In this document: one piece after another, positions 44,453 through 54,131 of the stretch | How the letters are laid out: every line of letters starts with the position of its first letter | How positions within the stretch are numbered: the stretch's first letter is position 1 | Assembly (NCBI RefSeq): GCF_002002725.1 | Contig: NZ_MUNW01000086.1 | Coordinates: forward strand, 1 to 64,000 | DNA from: Sinorhizobium sp. A49 | GTDB lineage: Bacteria; Pseudomonadota; Alphaproteobacteria; Rhizobiales; Rhizobiaceae | Length of the DNA: 64,000 nucleotides | Direction of reading: 5' to 3' | The notes under the pieces: generated by a model | What the model was told of the DNA's origin: nothing | Databases searched by the model: none | Seen by the model: the letters and a program-made list of their open reading frames with translations, nothing else | Made by a program: the position numbers and the translations under genes

Positions 44453-45103
44453 TTACGGCTTCCAGCGCAGGAAATTCGAGATGAGGGCGAGGCCAAGCGC
44501 CTGGCTCTTTTCCGGATGAAACTGCGAGCCGGCCTTGTTGCCGTTGGCGACGAAGGCGGTGACGGCGCCGCCGTAGTCCGCCTCGGCAACGACATCGTCG
44601 GCGTTTTCCGCGGCCAGATGGTACGAGTGCACGAAATAGGCGTGCAGACCGTCGTCGCCGGTGCGGATACCGTCAAACAGCGGGTGCGCGCGGGCAAGCC
44701 GCAGCGTGTTCCAGCCGATTTGCGGGATTTTCAGCGACGTGTCCGCCGGCTTCATTTCGACGACGTCGCCGGGAATCCAGCCGAATCCATGGGTCGTGGT
44801 CTTTTCCAGGCCGCGCGACGACATCAGCTGCATGCCGACGCAGATGCCGAGAAACGGCCGTCCGGCCCCTTCGACAGCTTCTGTCAGGGCCTGCTCCATG
44901 CCATCGACGGCCGCAAGGCCACGGCGACAATCGGCATAGGCGCCGACACCCGGAAGCACGATACGGTCGGCGGTCGCCACCCGTTCCGGCCGGTCTGTCA
45001 GGTCGATCTCTGCGTCGATGCCGGCTTCGCGCGCCGCTCGTTCAAACGCTTTCGTTGCCGAGCGCAGATTGCCCGATCCATAGTCGATAATGGCGACGCG
45101 CAT
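44453..45103 (-). CDS. hisH: Imidazole glycerol phosphate synthase, glutaminase subunit
   Basis: 216 aa class I amidotransferase. The nucleophile Cys is in [11 protein letters not shown] and the His/Glu pair in QFHPEKSQ. It delivers ammonia to HisF. The ATG shares one base with the stop of the DUF2628 gene upstream. Confidence 0.96.
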   Translation of the reverse strand: MRVAIIDYGSGNLRSATKAFERAAREAGIDAEIDLTDRPERVATADRIVLPGVGAYADCRRGLAAVDGMEQALTEAVEGAGRPFLGICVGMQLMSSRGLEKTTTHGFGWIPGDVVEMKPADTSLKIPQIGWNTLRLARAHPLFDGIRTGDDGLHAYFVHSYHLAAENADDVVAEADYGGAVTAFVANGNKAGSQFHPEKSQALGLALISNFLRWKP

Positions 45104-45579
45104 CAGCGTTCTCCGTAGGATTCAAAAAGCCCAAGTCCGGGGCCGGAATTTGCCGGCGTCTGCCTCGGCCAGTCGGCAACTGGCCGAGCAACTGCCGTTC
45201 GGTCGGTTGAGGGCACATTCGCGAAGTAGATTTCTTCCGCCGTCTCGAGATCGCGCGCCGGCACGATGGAGCGCAGTGTCCAGTCGCGGGCAATCAGCCG
45301 GCGGACGATGAGCATGGGGCCTTCCAGCGCGACAAGCAGCGCGAGCGCCAGATGCAGAAGCAGCGCTGCCAGCACGCCACCGGCACTCGCCGAGAGAGAG
45401 ATTAACAAAATCTGCAGAACAGCAACTGCGATTCCGAACAGCCACATCCGCTTGGCAAAAAGCCAGAGCGCCGGAAACAGAAAGGCGCCCCAGGAGAAGC
45501 CGTCTGGCACAAAGCGTACCCGGTCATCGTCGGCGCGGGCGCCCGGCGGGGTCAGGATCATGTAAGAGGCCATGGTCAT
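45103..45579 (-). CDS. DUF2628 membrane protein inside the his operon
   Basis: 158 aa. After [27 protein letters not shown], typical of DUF2628, come hydrophobic segments ([34 protein letters not shown]), then a soluble tail with [25 protein letters not shown]. Function unknown. It is embedded between hisB and hisH with an overlap on the hisH side, so it is co-expressed with histidine enzymes. ATG at 45579 or 45573. Confidence 0.85.
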   Translation of the reverse strand: MTMASYMILTPPGARADDDRVRFVPDGFSWGAFLFPALWLFAKRMWLFGIAVAVLQILLISLSASAGGVLAALLLHLALALLVALEGPMLIVRRLIARDWTLRSIVPARDLETAEEIYFANVPSTDRTAVARPVADWPRQTPANSGPGLGLFESYGER

Positions 45580-45597
45580 CAGCCAGATAATGACCGC

Positions 45598-46206
45598 TCA
45601 GGCAAGCGTACCCTTGGTCGAGGGAACGCGGCCGGCCTGGCGCGGGTCGATTTCGGTTGCCGTGCGAAGCACGCGGGCGACGGACTTGAAGCAGGTCTCG
45701 GCGATATGATGGTTGTTGGCGCCGTAGATGTTCTGGATATGCAGCGTGATCCCGGCGTTCTGGGCGAGCGCCTGGAAGAATTCACGCACCAGTTCGGTAT
45801 CGAACGTGCCGATCTTCGGCGACGTGAAGGCGACGTTCCAGACGAGGAACGGCCGGCCGGACACGTCAACCGCCGCACGCGTCATCGTTTCGTCCATGGC
45901 AAGGTCGAGCGAGGCGTAGCGGGTAATGCCGCGCCGGTCGCCAAGTGCCTTGGCAATGGCCTGGCCGATGGCAATGCCGGTGTCTTCGACCGTGTGGTGA
46001 TCGTCGACGTGCAGATCGCCGTCGGTCTTGATCTCCATGTCGATCAGCGAATGTCGGGAAAGCTGGTCCAGCATGTGGTCGAAGAAGCCGACACCCGTCG
46101 CAATCTTCGAGGTTCCGGTTCCGTCGATGTTGACGGATACGGACACGGCCGTTTCATTCGTCTTTCGCGAAACTTGGCCGGTGCGGCTGGACGTGGCTTC
46201 TGCCAT
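45598..46206 (-). CDS. hisB: Imidazoleglycerol-phosphate dehydratase
   Basis: 202 aa, monofunctional form without the phosphatase domain of E. coli HisB. Two metal-binding motifs, [12 protein letters not shown] and NNHHIAE, and the segment [13 protein letters not shown] are intact. It dehydrates IGP to imidazole acetol phosphate. First gene of the minus-strand his run; divergent from hslV. Confidence 0.97.
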   Translation of the reverse strand: MAEATSSRTGQVSRKTNETAVSVSVNIDGTGTSKIATGVGFFDHMLDQLSRHSLIDMEIKTDGDLHVDDHHTVEDTGIAIGQAIAKALGDRRGITRYASLDLAMDETMTRAAVDVSGRPFLVWNVAFTSPKIGTFDTELVREFFQALAQNAGITLHIQNIYGANNHHIAETCFKSVARVLRTATEIDPRQAGRVPSTKGTLA

Positions 46207-46334
46207 CAGGCTCTCCTGTATGCGCTGGAGCCGCTCCTTATCAGGGGAGAGGGAAAATATCCAGAACCGCCGCGGAGAATAGATCGATTCGGCGAGGGCC
46301 TCGATTTACGGTCAACTGCATGGCTCACCGGGAT

Positions 46335-46414
46335 TTGCAATCGCGCAAGAGGCACTTACATAGGCTTCAAGCAACCAGGCTCGTTCGAGCCCCCAACGCC
46401 CCTGGTTCTGGGGC
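46335..46414 (+). promoter_or_regulatory. Predicted hslV promoter and leader structures
   Basis: TTGCAA (46335-46340) and TACATA (46357-46362) are 16 bases apart. Behind them lie two small hairpins: GGCTCG/CGAGCC (46378-46391) and GCCCC/GGGGC (46398-46414). A heat-shock (RpoH) promoter would be expected for hslVU, but I cannot match its consensus clearly. Confidence 0.35.
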
Positions 46415-46429
46415 CGACAGGTATCTTCA

Positions 46430-46987
46430 ATGAGTGAACACAATCCCTACGGAACGATGCATGCGACCACCATCATCACGGTGCGCAAGGACGGCAAGGT
46501 GGTGATGGCCGGCGACGGCCAGGTCAGTCTTGGCCAGACGGTAATGAAGAGCAATGCCCGCAAGGTCAGACGGCTGGCCAAGGGCGACGTGATCGCCGGC
46601 TTTGCCGGAGCGACGGCCGACGCCTTCACGCTTCTGGAGCGGCTTGAAGCCAAGCTCGAACAATACCCCGACCAGCTCATGCGGGCGGCCGTGGAACTCG
46701 CCAAGGACTGGCGCACCAACAAGTATCTGCGCAATCTCGAAGCGATGATGCTGGTCGCCGACAAGTCGATCACGCTGGCGATCACCGGCAACGGCGACGT
46801 GCTCGAGCCTGAACATGGAACGATCGCCATCGGTTCTGGCGGCAACTACGCCTTTGCAGCGGCCCGCGCCCTGATGGACAGCGACAAGTCGGCCGAGGAA
46901 GTCGCGCGCCGGGCGCTCGAAATCGCAGGCGACATCTGCGTCTATACCAACCACAATATCGTGGTGGAGACGCTGGATGCCCAATGA
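46430..46987 (+). CDS. hslV: ATP-dependent protease proteolytic subunit HslV
   Basis: 185 aa. HslV forms a double hexamer with an N-terminal threonine nucleophile. That Thr aligns with Thr13 in [14 protein letters not shown], so 12 residues would be removed, longer than in E. coli, where only Met is lost. The core [31 protein letters not shown] and [14 protein letters not shown] is intact. The 3' end overlaps the acetyltransferase gene by 11 bases. Confidence 0.96.
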   Translation: MSEHNPYGTMHATTIITVRKDGKVVMAGDGQVSLGQTVMKSNARKVRRLAKGDVIAGFAGATADAFTLLERLEAKLEQYPDQLMRAAVELAKDWRTNKYLRNLEAMMLVADKSITLAITGNGDVLEPEHGTIAIGSGGNYAFAAARALMDSDKSAEEVARRALEIAGDICVYTNHNIVVETLDAQ

Positions 46988-47498
46988 TCAGGCCCATGTC
47001 AGTTTCGAACGGGTGGCCGATGGTCACCTGCCGATGCTGCATGCCTGGCTGAGCGAGCCGCACGTGCGGCAATGGTGGGGTGATCCGGACAAGGAAGTCG
47101 CGTTGATCCGCGACGGCTGTGCGACGGGCGAGGTGGATGGCTTCATCTTCCATGTCGCAGGCGAGCCTGCCGGCTACATCCAGTCCTGGACACCGTCCGA
47201 ATATGACGAAGAGCCGTGGGCGAAGGATCTGCCCGGCAATGTCCCCGGCGTCGATATCTTCATCGGCCCGCCGGAGATGACCGGCAAGGGCGTCGCGACA
47301 TTGGCGCTCCGGGCCTTCGCGGAAACGCTTTTTGCCTCCGGCGCGCCGCGGATCGTGATCGATCCCGATGCCGGCAACAGAAGGGCCGTCCGGGCCTATG
47401 CGAAAGCGGGCTTCGTGCCCTTTGGCGAATGGATAGATGCATCCGGCCGCACGCTCCTGATGGAGCTGACGCGGACCGAGTTTGAGAGGACTACATGA
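46977..47498 (+). CDS. GNAT acetyltransferase, AacA4/AAC(6')-like, between hslV and hslU
   Basis: 173 aa. [28 protein letters not shown] is the acetyl-CoA binding loop and [23 protein letters not shown]-type motif follows, as in the Acetyltransf_8 group of aminoglycoside 6'-N-acetyltransferases and siderophore acetylases. Substrate unknown; a resistance function should not be assumed for a core chromosomal gene. It overlaps hslV by 11 bases and hslU by four (ATGA), so all three are co-translated. Confidence 0.88.
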   Translation: MPNDQAHVSFERVADGHLPMLHAWLSEPHVRQWWGDPDKEVALIRDGCATGEVDGFIFHVAGEPAGYIQSWTPSEYDEEPWAKDLPGNVPGVDIFIGPPEMTGKGVATLALRAFAETLFASGAPRIVIDPDAGNRRAVRAYAKAGFVPFGEWIDASGRTLLMELTRTEFERTT

Positions 47499-48799
47499 GT
47501 ACTTTTTCACCCAGGGAAATCGTGTCGGAACTCGACCGGTTCATCATCGGCCAAAATGACGCCAAGCGCGCGGTGGCGATCGCGCTGCGCAACCGCTGGC
47601 GGCGCCAGCAGCTCGGCGACGAACTGCGCGATGAGGTCATGCCGAAGAACATCCTGATGATCGGGCCGACCGGTGTCGGCAAGACGGAAATCTCCCGCCG
47701 TCTGGCAAAGCTCGCCGGCGCGCCTTTCGTCAAGGTCGAGGCGACGAAGTTTACCGAAGTCGGTTATGTTGGCCGCGACGTCGAACAGATTATCCGTGAC
47801 CTCGTCGAGGTCGGCATCGGTCTTGTGCGCGAAAAGCGCCGGGCCGAGGTCAAGGCCAAGGCGCACCAGAATGCCGAGGAGCGCGTTCTCGATGCGCTGG
47901 TCGGCGCCACGGCCTCGCCGGCCACGCGTGATAGCTTCCGCAAGAAGCTGCGCGCCAACGAGCTGGACGACAAGGAGATCGAGGTCGATGTCGCCGAGAC
48001 CGGTGCGCCGGGCGGCTTCGAGATTCCGGGCATGCCGGGTGCCAATATCGGCGTGCTCAACCTGTCGGAAATGTTCGGCAAGGCGATGGGCGCCCGCACG
48101 AAGAAGGTCAAGACGACCGTCAAGGCTTCCTACGACGTGCTCGTCAACGACGAGTCCGACAAGCTGCTCGACAATGAGCAGATCCAGCGCGAGGCGGTGA
48201 GGGCGGTCGAGGACGATGGCATCGTCTTCCTCGACGAGATCGACAAGATCGCGTCGCGTGAAGGCGGCATGGGCGCCGGCGTGTCGCGCGAAGGCGTGCA
48301 GCGGGACCTCTTGCCGCTGGTCGAAGGCACGACGGTGGCGACGAAGTATGGACCGGTGAAGACCGATCACATTCTCTTCATCGCCTCGGGTGCGTTCCAC
48401 GTGTCGAAACCATCAGATCTTCTGCCCGAACTTCAGGGCCGCTTGCCGATCCGCGTCGAGCTGCGGGCTCTGACCAAGGAAGATTTCCGCCGCATCCTGA
48501 CGGAGACCGAGGCAAGCCTCATCCGCCAGTACAAGGCGCTGCTTGAGACGGAAGAAGTGAAGCTCGACTTCACCGACGATGCCATCGATGCGCTCGCCGG
48601 CGTGGCAGTCCAGCTCAACTCGAGCGTCGAGAACATCGGCGCGCGCCGCCTGCAGACGGTGATGGAGCGCGTGCTGGATGAGATCTCGTTCAACGCTCCG
48701 GATAGTGCCGGCCAGGCGGTGACGATCGATGCGGAATATGTCCGCAAGCATGTCGGCGATCTCGCTGCCAACACGGATCTGTCGCGCTACATCCTGTAG
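47495..48799 (+). CDS. hslU: ATP-dependent protease ATPase subunit HslU
   Basis: 434 aa AAA+ unfoldase for HslV. Walker [16 protein letters not shown], the pore motif GYVGRD, Walker [13 protein letters not shown] and the sensor-2 region [11 protein letters not shown] are present; the C-terminal tail LSRYIL docks into HslV. ATG at 47495 overlaps the upstream stop. A terminator follows. Confidence 0.97.
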   Translation: MSTFSPREIVSELDRFIIGQNDAKRAVAIALRNRWRRQQLGDELRDEVMPKNILMIGPTGVGKTEISRRLAKLAGAPFVKVEATKFTEVGYVGRDVEQIIRDLVEVGIGLVREKRRAEVKAKAHQNAEERVLDALVGATASPATRDSFRKKLRANELDDKEIEVDVAETGAPGGFEIPGMPGANIGVLNLSEMFGKAMGARTKKVKTTVKASYDVLVNDESDKLLDNEQIQREAVRAVEDDGIVFLDEIDKIASREGGMGAGVSREGVQRDLLPLVEGTTVATKYGPVKTDHILFIASGAFHVSKPSDLLPELQGRLPIRVELRALTKEDFRRILTETEASLIRQYKALLETEEVKLDFTDDAIDALAGVAVQLNSSVENIGARRLQTVMERVLDEISFNAPDSAGQAVTIDAEYVRKHVGDLAANTDLSRYIL

Positions 48800-48848
48800 C
48801 TCTAGTCATAGCGGCGAACCTTCGCCGTCAAGCAACTCTGAAGAAGAA

Positions 48849-48885
48849 AGGCGCCTGTCTCTCGACAGGCGCCTTCATTTTTTCT
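48849..48885 (+). terminator. Rho-independent terminator of the hslVU operon
   Basis: AAGGCGCCTGTC (48849-48860) pairs perfectly with GACAGGCGCCTT (48865-48876) around TCTC, followed by a T tract (48879-48884). A smaller palindrome, CGGCGAA-CC-TTCGCCG, precedes it at 48812-48827. Confidence 0.92.
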
Positions 48886-48994
48886 AACACGGTCGAGCAA
48901 TCGATTATAGCGGGAGGCATCTTTCCGACATGATCTTGTCGTAGGAGCGGCGCCGCCGGATAGGCGTCTCCACCGTTCACAGGAAGAAGAGATC

Positions 48995-49939
48995 GTGCGT
49001 TTTACCGCCTGCATGCTCGCTATCGCCACGTTTTGCCTGACTGCAGGCCAGACGATGGCGGCCAACGTTGTTCCGCCGGGCAACCGGAATGTCGAACAAC
49101 CCGGCATCCCGGGCGCATCCGTTCGCCGCACCAAGGCGGGTCGCACCTCGTTCGACGCCAAATTCGACAAAGTGCGGGATCTGCTTGCCAACGACAAGCA
49201 GCTGATGGCCAAGATCAAGTCGACATCGCGCGCCTATGGCATCGCCCCGATCCACATGATCGGCGCCATCGTCGGCGAACACACCTACAATGTCGACGCC
49301 TACGACCGGCTGCAGTCCTATTACGTCAAGGCCGCCGCCTATGCCGGCAACAGCTTCCAGTTCGGCTATGACGGCGAGACGGTTGCCGAGTTCGTCGCCC
49401 GCCCGCAGTTTGCCGACTGCACCGGAAAGAAAAGCTCCTATTCATTGTGGAGCTGCCGCGAGCGGGTCTGGGACAACGAATTCCGCGGCAAGTCCGTCGG
49501 CGGCAAGTCTTTCCCGAACAACCGTTTCAGCGCGGTGTTCTTCCAGCCGTTCTTTGCCGGCCAGACCTTCGGTCTCGGCCAGATCAATCCGCTGACGGCC
49601 CTGATGCTGACCGATCTCGTCGCCAAGACGTCGGGTTACGAGCGGCTGGACGAGACCAATGCGGCCGGCGTCTATGAAGCGATCATGGATCCGGATGTCT
49701 CGCTTGCCTACATGGCCGCCTCGATCCGCCACTCGATCGACGTCTACAAGTCCATTGCCGGCGTCGATATTTCAGAAAATCCCGGCATCACCGCGACGCT
49801 CTACAATATTGGCAATCCCGATAGTCGCGCAGCCGCGCTTGCCGCCAGGAACCAGGGCGGGGAGACCCAGTGGCCGGAGGAAAACTATTACGGCTGGCTG
49901 GTCAACGACAAGCTTGCGGAGCTCGAACGCCTGCTGTGA
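48995..49939 (+). CDS. DUF1402 family exported protein
   Basis: 314 aa. A signal peptide (ACMLAIATFCLTAGQTMAA) is followed by a domain with IAPIHMIGAIVGEHTYNVDAYDRLQSYYVKAAAY, FGLGQINPLTALML and the C-terminal NPGITATLYNIGNPDSRA. This is the DUF1402 family of Rhizobiales. The segments AIVGEH, FGLGQINP and TLYNIG recall the Glu and GLxQ/YN motifs of lysozyme-like lytic transglycosylases, so a peptidoglycan role is possible but unproven. GTG start at 48995 with AGGAAGA upstream. Confidence 0.82.
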   Translation: MRFTACMLAIATFCLTAGQTMAANVVPPGNRNVEQPGIPGASVRRTKAGRTSFDAKFDKVRDLLANDKQLMAKIKSTSRAYGIAPIHMIGAIVGEHTYNVDAYDRLQSYYVKAAAYAGNSFQFGYDGETVAEFVARPQFADCTGKKSSYSLWSCRERVWDNEFRGKSVGGKSFPNNRFSAVFFQPFFAGQTFGLGQINPLTALMLTDLVAKTSGYERLDETNAAGVYEAIMDPDVSLAYMAASIRHSIDVYKSIAGVDISENPGITATLYNIGNPDSRAAALAARNQGGETQWPEENYYGWLVNDKLAELERLL

Positions 49940-50012
49940 TTCAACGGAAGCCCTTTCCTTGATTGCGCCGTAAAAACCTGAAATCCTGGCGCAATCGAGA
50001 AAGGCAATCACC

Positions 50013-51407
50013 ATGGACATGCGTCCGGAGCCGTTCGAACCACCGGCTCCCACACCCCGGGTCGGCGTGCCGTCCTACCTGAAGATCATCAAGACCGTTC
50101 TGCGCAATCCGCTCGAACTCTGGGGCGAGCCGTCCTACACGCTGCCGTGGATCGAGACGAAGTTCATCACCCAGCGCACCCTGATCGTCAACGATCCCGG
50201 CCTCATCCGCTACATCCTTGTCGAAAACGTCAGCAATTATGAGATGTCGAAGGTCAGGCGACTGATCCTGCGCCCGATCCTGCGCGACGGTTTGCTGACC
50301 GCCGAAGGCGAGATCTGGAAGCGATCGCGGAAAGCCATCGCGCCGGTGTTCACGCCGCGCCACGCCAAGGGATTTGCCGGCCAGATGCTGCGCCGGTCGG
50401 AAGAATTCGTCGAGCGCTATGCGCCGGCGAAGCTGAAACCGTTCACCACCAATGTCGCCAGCGATATGACCGAGCTGACCTTCGATATCCTGGCGGAAAC
50501 GCTGTTTTCCGGCGAGGTCGCCGTCGAAAGGGAGGGCTTCGTCCAGAGTGTCGAAGAACTTCTGCACCGTATGGGCCGCGTCGATCCGATGGACATACTG
50601 CTAGCGCCCGAATGGGTGCCGCGATTGACCCGCATCGGCGGCAAGAAGGTGATGAACCGCTTCCGTACCATCGTTTCGGAAACGATGGCATTGAGGCGAA
50701 AGCGCATGGCGACGGATCCGGCCGGCACGCCCAATGATTTCCTCACCTTGCTTCTGCAGACTGAGGGCGCAAACGGTCTTTCGACCGCCGAGATCGAGGA
50801 TAACATTCTCACCTTCATCGGTGCCGGCCATGAGACCACCGCCCGGGCACTCGCCTGGACACTCTATTGCATCGCCAACACGCCAGCTTTCCGCGAGAAG
50901 ATGGAGGCGGAAATCGACAGCGTGATGAAGAGCGGTGCCGAACCGGTCGAGTGGCTGACCCTGATGCCGCATGTGCTGGCCGCCTTCGAGGAGGCGATGC
51001 GGCTCTATCCGCCGGCGCCGTCGATCAATCGCGCTGCCATCGAGGAGGACGAGTGGACGTCGCCGACCGGCGAGCGCGTGAAGATACCCAAGGGCATCGC
51101 CGTTCTTGTGATGCCGTGGACGCTGCATCGCCACGTTCTCTACTGGGATCGGCCACGCGCTTTCATGCCCGAGCGCTTCCTGCCGGAAAACCGCGAGAAG
51201 CTGCACCGCTTCCAGTATCTGCCGTTCGGTGCCGGGCCGCGCATCTGCATCGGCGCGACCTTCGCGCTGCAGGAGGCAGTCATCGCGCTAGCCGTGCTGA
51301 TGCACAGCTTCCGCTTCGACGTCACCGACGAGACGAAACCCTGGCCGGTGCAGCGGTTGACTACTCAACCGCGGGGCGGCTTGCCGATGCGGGTTTCGGC
51401 TCGCTGA
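50013..51407 (+). CDS. Cytochrome P450
   Basis: 464 aa. The I-helix AGHETTARAL (about residue 271), the K-helix EEAMR and the heme loop FGAGPRICIG with Cys412 are intact, so an active monooxygenase is expected. Length and the PERFLPENREKLHRFQYLPFGAGPR region resemble the CYP4/CYP102-like group acting on fatty acids or terpenoids. Soluble, no membrane anchor. No ferredoxin or reductase gene is adjacent, so redox partners and substrate are unknown. The 3' end overlaps the convergent gene by 47 bases. Confidence 0.92.
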   Translation: MDMRPEPFEPPAPTPRVGVPSYLKIIKTVLRNPLELWGEPSYTLPWIETKFITQRTLIVNDPGLIRYILVENVSNYEMSKVRRLILRPILRDGLLTAEGEIWKRSRKAIAPVFTPRHAKGFAGQMLRRSEEFVERYAPAKLKPFTTNVASDMTELTFDILAETLFSGEVAVEREGFVQSVEELLHRMGRVDPMDILLAPEWVPRLTRIGGKKVMNRFRTIVSETMALRRKRMATDPAGTPNDFLTLLLQTEGANGLSTAEIEDNILTFIGAGHETTARALAWTLYCIANTPAFREKMEAEIDSVMKSGAEPVEWLTLMPHVLAAFEEAMRLYPPAPSINRAAIEEDEWTSPTGERVKIPKGIAVLVMPWTLHRHVLYWDRPRAFMPERFLPENREKLHRFQYLPFGAGPRICIGATFALQEAVIALAVLMHSFRFDVTDETKPWPVQRLTTQPRGGLPMRVSAR

Positions 51408-51981
51408 AGGTCTTGCCGGGAATGGGCGATTGCACGCCGCGCACCGGTGAATCCGCCGGCATCGGCTGTGGTAACTGCTTCGATGGTTTCTTGATCGTCT
51501 TGATCGCCGCGCAGGTCGCGTCCCCGACATTGTCGCAGGGCTTGTAGACGACAATCTCGCTGCCGGCGCCGTCGTCCCACACCGCCTGGATCGTCAGCGT
51601 CCTGGCTTCATTGGCGGCAAGCGAGATGTAGACATATTCGGCGGTTTCGTCTGCGGGCAGGTTGAAGGGGATCTGCGGATTGCATTTCGCCAGAGGGAAG
51701 CGCCTGTCGAGCGCGTCCGAATTGATCGAGTAGCGGATTTCCGATAGCCGGCAATGCATCGTCTGCAAAGCGGTAAAATAGATCAGCTGTCGGTCGTCGT
51801 AATTGCGAAACTGGATCCAGCCGGTCTGCTTGTTGGCGTCGAGCATCGCCTTGTAGATCGAGACATCGGGCAATTGAGGTTTGTATTCCTCTTCCTCGGC
51901 GTCCTGCGCACCACCCGGCTGGGCAAACAGCAGCCCGGCGGCAAGAATGCCGGCAATGGCCGAACCCCTGGAAAATCTCAT
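51361..51981 (-). CDS. Exported protein of unknown function
   Basis: 206 aa with a signal peptide (SAIAGILAAGLLFAQPGGAQ) and an acidic start of the mature part (DAEEEEYKPQLPD). Body: WIQFRNYDDRQLIYFTALQTMHCRLSEIRYSINSDALDRRFPLAKCNPQIPFNLP, four Cys probably forming two disulfides (HCRL, KCNP, KPCDN, ATCAA). Family not recognised. Ends with a Pro/Ala/Ser-rich tail that overlaps the P450 gene. ATG at 51981. Confidence 0.75.
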   Translation of the reverse strand: MRFSRGSAIAGILAAGLLFAQPGGAQDAEEEEYKPQLPDVSIYKAMLDANKQTGWIQFRNYDDRQLIYFTALQTMHCRLSEIRYSINSDALDRRFPLAKCNPQIPFNLPADETAEYVYISLAANEARTLTIQAVWDDGAGSEIVVYKPCDNVGDATCAAIKTIKKPSKQLPQPMPADSPVRGVQSPIPGKTFSEPKPASASRPAVE

Positions 51982-52124
51982 GCCGCTCTCCCGTTCGTGT
52001 CGTGTCGCACCGGTGACCGCGAATGTCCTCGACACGATGGCCTTCTCATCCGATATGTCATATCACCGGATCGATCCCCAATGAACCCGGGGCTGCCCCG
52101 ACCGAAACACTGGACTGGTTCGAA

Positions 52125-54128
52125 GTGACGTCCCATTTTCTTCTCGGCATCGATACCGGCGGAACCTACACCGACGCGGTCCTCTTCAGCGAAACGGCGG
52201 GTGTGGTCGCCAAGGCAAAGGCGCTGACCACGCGCCACGATCTGGCGGTCGGCATTGCCGGCGCGGTCGAGCAGGTGTTGCAGAAGGCGGATGTTCCGGC
52301 CTCCGCCATCAGCCTCGTGTCCCTGTCGACCACGCTTGCCACCAACGCGCTGGTCGAGGGCCAGGGCGGCAGGGCCGGCCTGGTCATGATCGGTTTTGGC
52401 CCCGAGGATCTGAAGCGCGACGGGCTGCAGGATGCGCTCGGCTCGGATCCAGTGATCTTCCTGCCGGGTGGGCATAATGTTCATGGCGGCGAAACGCCGC
52501 TCGACATGACCGCGCTGGACGAAGCCCTGCCTGTCCTGGCCGATCAGGTATCCTCCTTCGCGATCGCCGGCTATTTCGCCGTGCGCAATCCTGCCCACGA
52601 GCAGCGCGTGCGCGACCGCATTCGTGAAGTCTCGCATCTGCCCGTCACCTGCAGCCATGAGCTTTCGTCCAAGCTCGGCGGTCCGCGCCGGGCGCTGACG
52701 ACGCTTTTGAATGCCCGTCTCGTCTCGATGATCGATCGCCTGATCGGTTCCTGCGAGGGGTTTCTGAAATCCCGCGGCATCGACGTGCCCATGATGGTGG
52801 TGCGCGGCGACGGCGCCCTGATCTCGGCCGAGGAGGCAAGGCTCCGGCCGATCGAGACGATTCTGTCCGGACCCGCGGCGAGCCTTGTCGGCGCGCGGCA
52901 CCTGACCGGTCTCGACAATGCCGTCGTCTCGGATATCGGGGGAACGACCACCGATGTCGCGGTGCTCGACCGCGGTCGGCCGCGGCTCGATGCCGAAGGC
53001 GCTGTTGTCGGCGGTTTCCGCACCATGGTCGAGGCGGTGGCGATGCGGACCTATGGCCTTGGCGGCGATTCGGAGGTTCGCATCAACGATCGCGGGCTGA
53101 AGGCGAAGATCGATCTTGGTCCCAGGCGGCTGATGCCGCTCAGCCTTGCCGCCGCGCTGCATGGCGATGCGGTGCTGTCCGTTCTGGAAAAGCAGCTGCG
53201 GGCGCAGCATGCCGGCCGCAACAACGGCCGTCTGGCCGTTCGCACCGGCCTGCCCGATCATCTGGCGAGCGGCCTGCAGCCGCAGGAGCAGGCGCTCTAT
53301 GAGCGCATCGGTGCCGTGCCGATCTCGCTCGAAAACCTTTTGACCTCCACGCCGCAGCGGGCAACACTCGATCGGCTGGTGGCGCGTGGCCTGGTGCATA
53401 TCTGCGGGCTGACGCCTTCCGACGCCATGCATGTGCTCGGCCGGCAATCGCAATGGAGCGCTGACGCTGCCCGTCTCGGCATCGAGCTTGCAGCGCGTAC
53501 CCGCGATGGCTCCGGCCAGCCGATCGCTGCGTCTGCCGAGGCGATGGCAGAGATGATCGTCGACCGCGTCACGCGCCAATCCTCCGAAGTCATCCTGCAG
53601 GCCTGTCTCGGCGAAGACGGCGCGGGCGCCATCGATCCGGCGGTATCGCAGGCGGTCGATCGCGCGCTCAAGCGCGCTCCAGGCATCGTCCGGTTTTCGC
53701 TCGGTCTCGATCGCCCGCTCGTCGGCCTGGGCGCTTCGGCGCCGGTCTATTACCCCGCCATTGCCGATATGCTCGGCACCGAGCCGGCAATCCCCAACGA
53801 AGCCGATGTCGCCAATGCCGTCGGCGCGGTCGTCGGCCAGGTCAGGGCGTCCGTCACCGTGTTCGTCACCATGCCGGAAGAGGGCATCTTCATCGTCAAC
53901 GGGGCAGGAGCGAGCGAGCGCTTCCTCGATCAGAACCGGGCCTTTTCAGCGGCGCGCCGTCGTGCCGAGACGATGGCGCTTGAGGCAGCCCGCACCAACG
54001 GTGCCGACGAGCCGGTCTCGATGCTGCGCGAAGAAATCGATGCCCCCGAAGTCGAAGGAAGCCGCAAGCTGATCGAGGCCCGCTTCATCGCCCAGGCCAG
54101 CGGCAGGCCACGTATCGCCCATGGGTGA
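52125..54128 (+). CDS. Hydantoinase/oxoprolinase family protein, HyuA subunit type, without HyuB
   Basis: About 667 aa. The ASKHA-type ATP sites are GIDTGGTYTDAV near the N-terminus and SDIGGTTTDVAVL in the middle, as in HyuA/AcxA and N-methylhydantoinase A. Such proteins normally pair with a HyuB subunit to open cyclic amides or carboxylate ketones; none is adjacent. The C-terminal third (EEGIFIVNGAGASERFLDQNRAF) is unlike the typical HyuA end. Start uncertain: GTG at 52125 just before the first motif is favoured; the frame is open to 52023. Confidence 0.85.
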   Translation: MTSHFLLGIDTGGTYTDAVLFSETAGVVAKAKALTTRHDLAVGIAGAVEQVLQKADVPASAISLVSLSTTLATNALVEGQGGRAGLVMIGFGPEDLKRDGLQDALGSDPVIFLPGGHNVHGGETPLDMTALDEALPVLADQVSSFAIAGYFAVRNPAHEQRVRDRIREVSHLPVTCSHELSSKLGGPRRALTTLLNARLVSMIDRLIGSCEGFLKSRGIDVPMMVVRGDGALISAEEARLRPIETILSGPAASLVGARHLTGLDNAVVSDIGGTTTDVAVLDRGRPRLDAEGAVVGGFRTMVEAVAMRTYGLGGDSEVRINDRGLKAKIDLGPRRLMPLSLAAALHGDAVLSVLEKQLRAQHAGRNNGRLAVRTGLPDHLASGLQPQEQALYERIGAVPISLENLLTSTPQRATLDRLVARGLVHICGLTPSDAMHVLGRQSQWSADAARLGIELAARTRDGSGQPIAASAEAMAEMIVDRVTRQSSEVILQACLGEDGAGAIDPAVSQAVDRALKRAPGIVRFSLGLDRPLVGLGASAPVYYPAIADMLGTEPAIPNEADVANAVGAVVGQVRASVTVFVTMPEEGIFIVNGAGASERFLDQNRAFSAARRRAETMALEAARTNGADEPVSMLREEIDAPEVEGSRKLIEARFIAQASGRPRIAHG

Positions 54129-54131
54129 TCT

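Noticed and set aside
46335-46362. RpoH-type heat-shock promoter for hslVU
   Set aside because: The -35/-10 pair seen resembles sigma-70 more than the RpoH consensus; kept only as a weak generic promoter.
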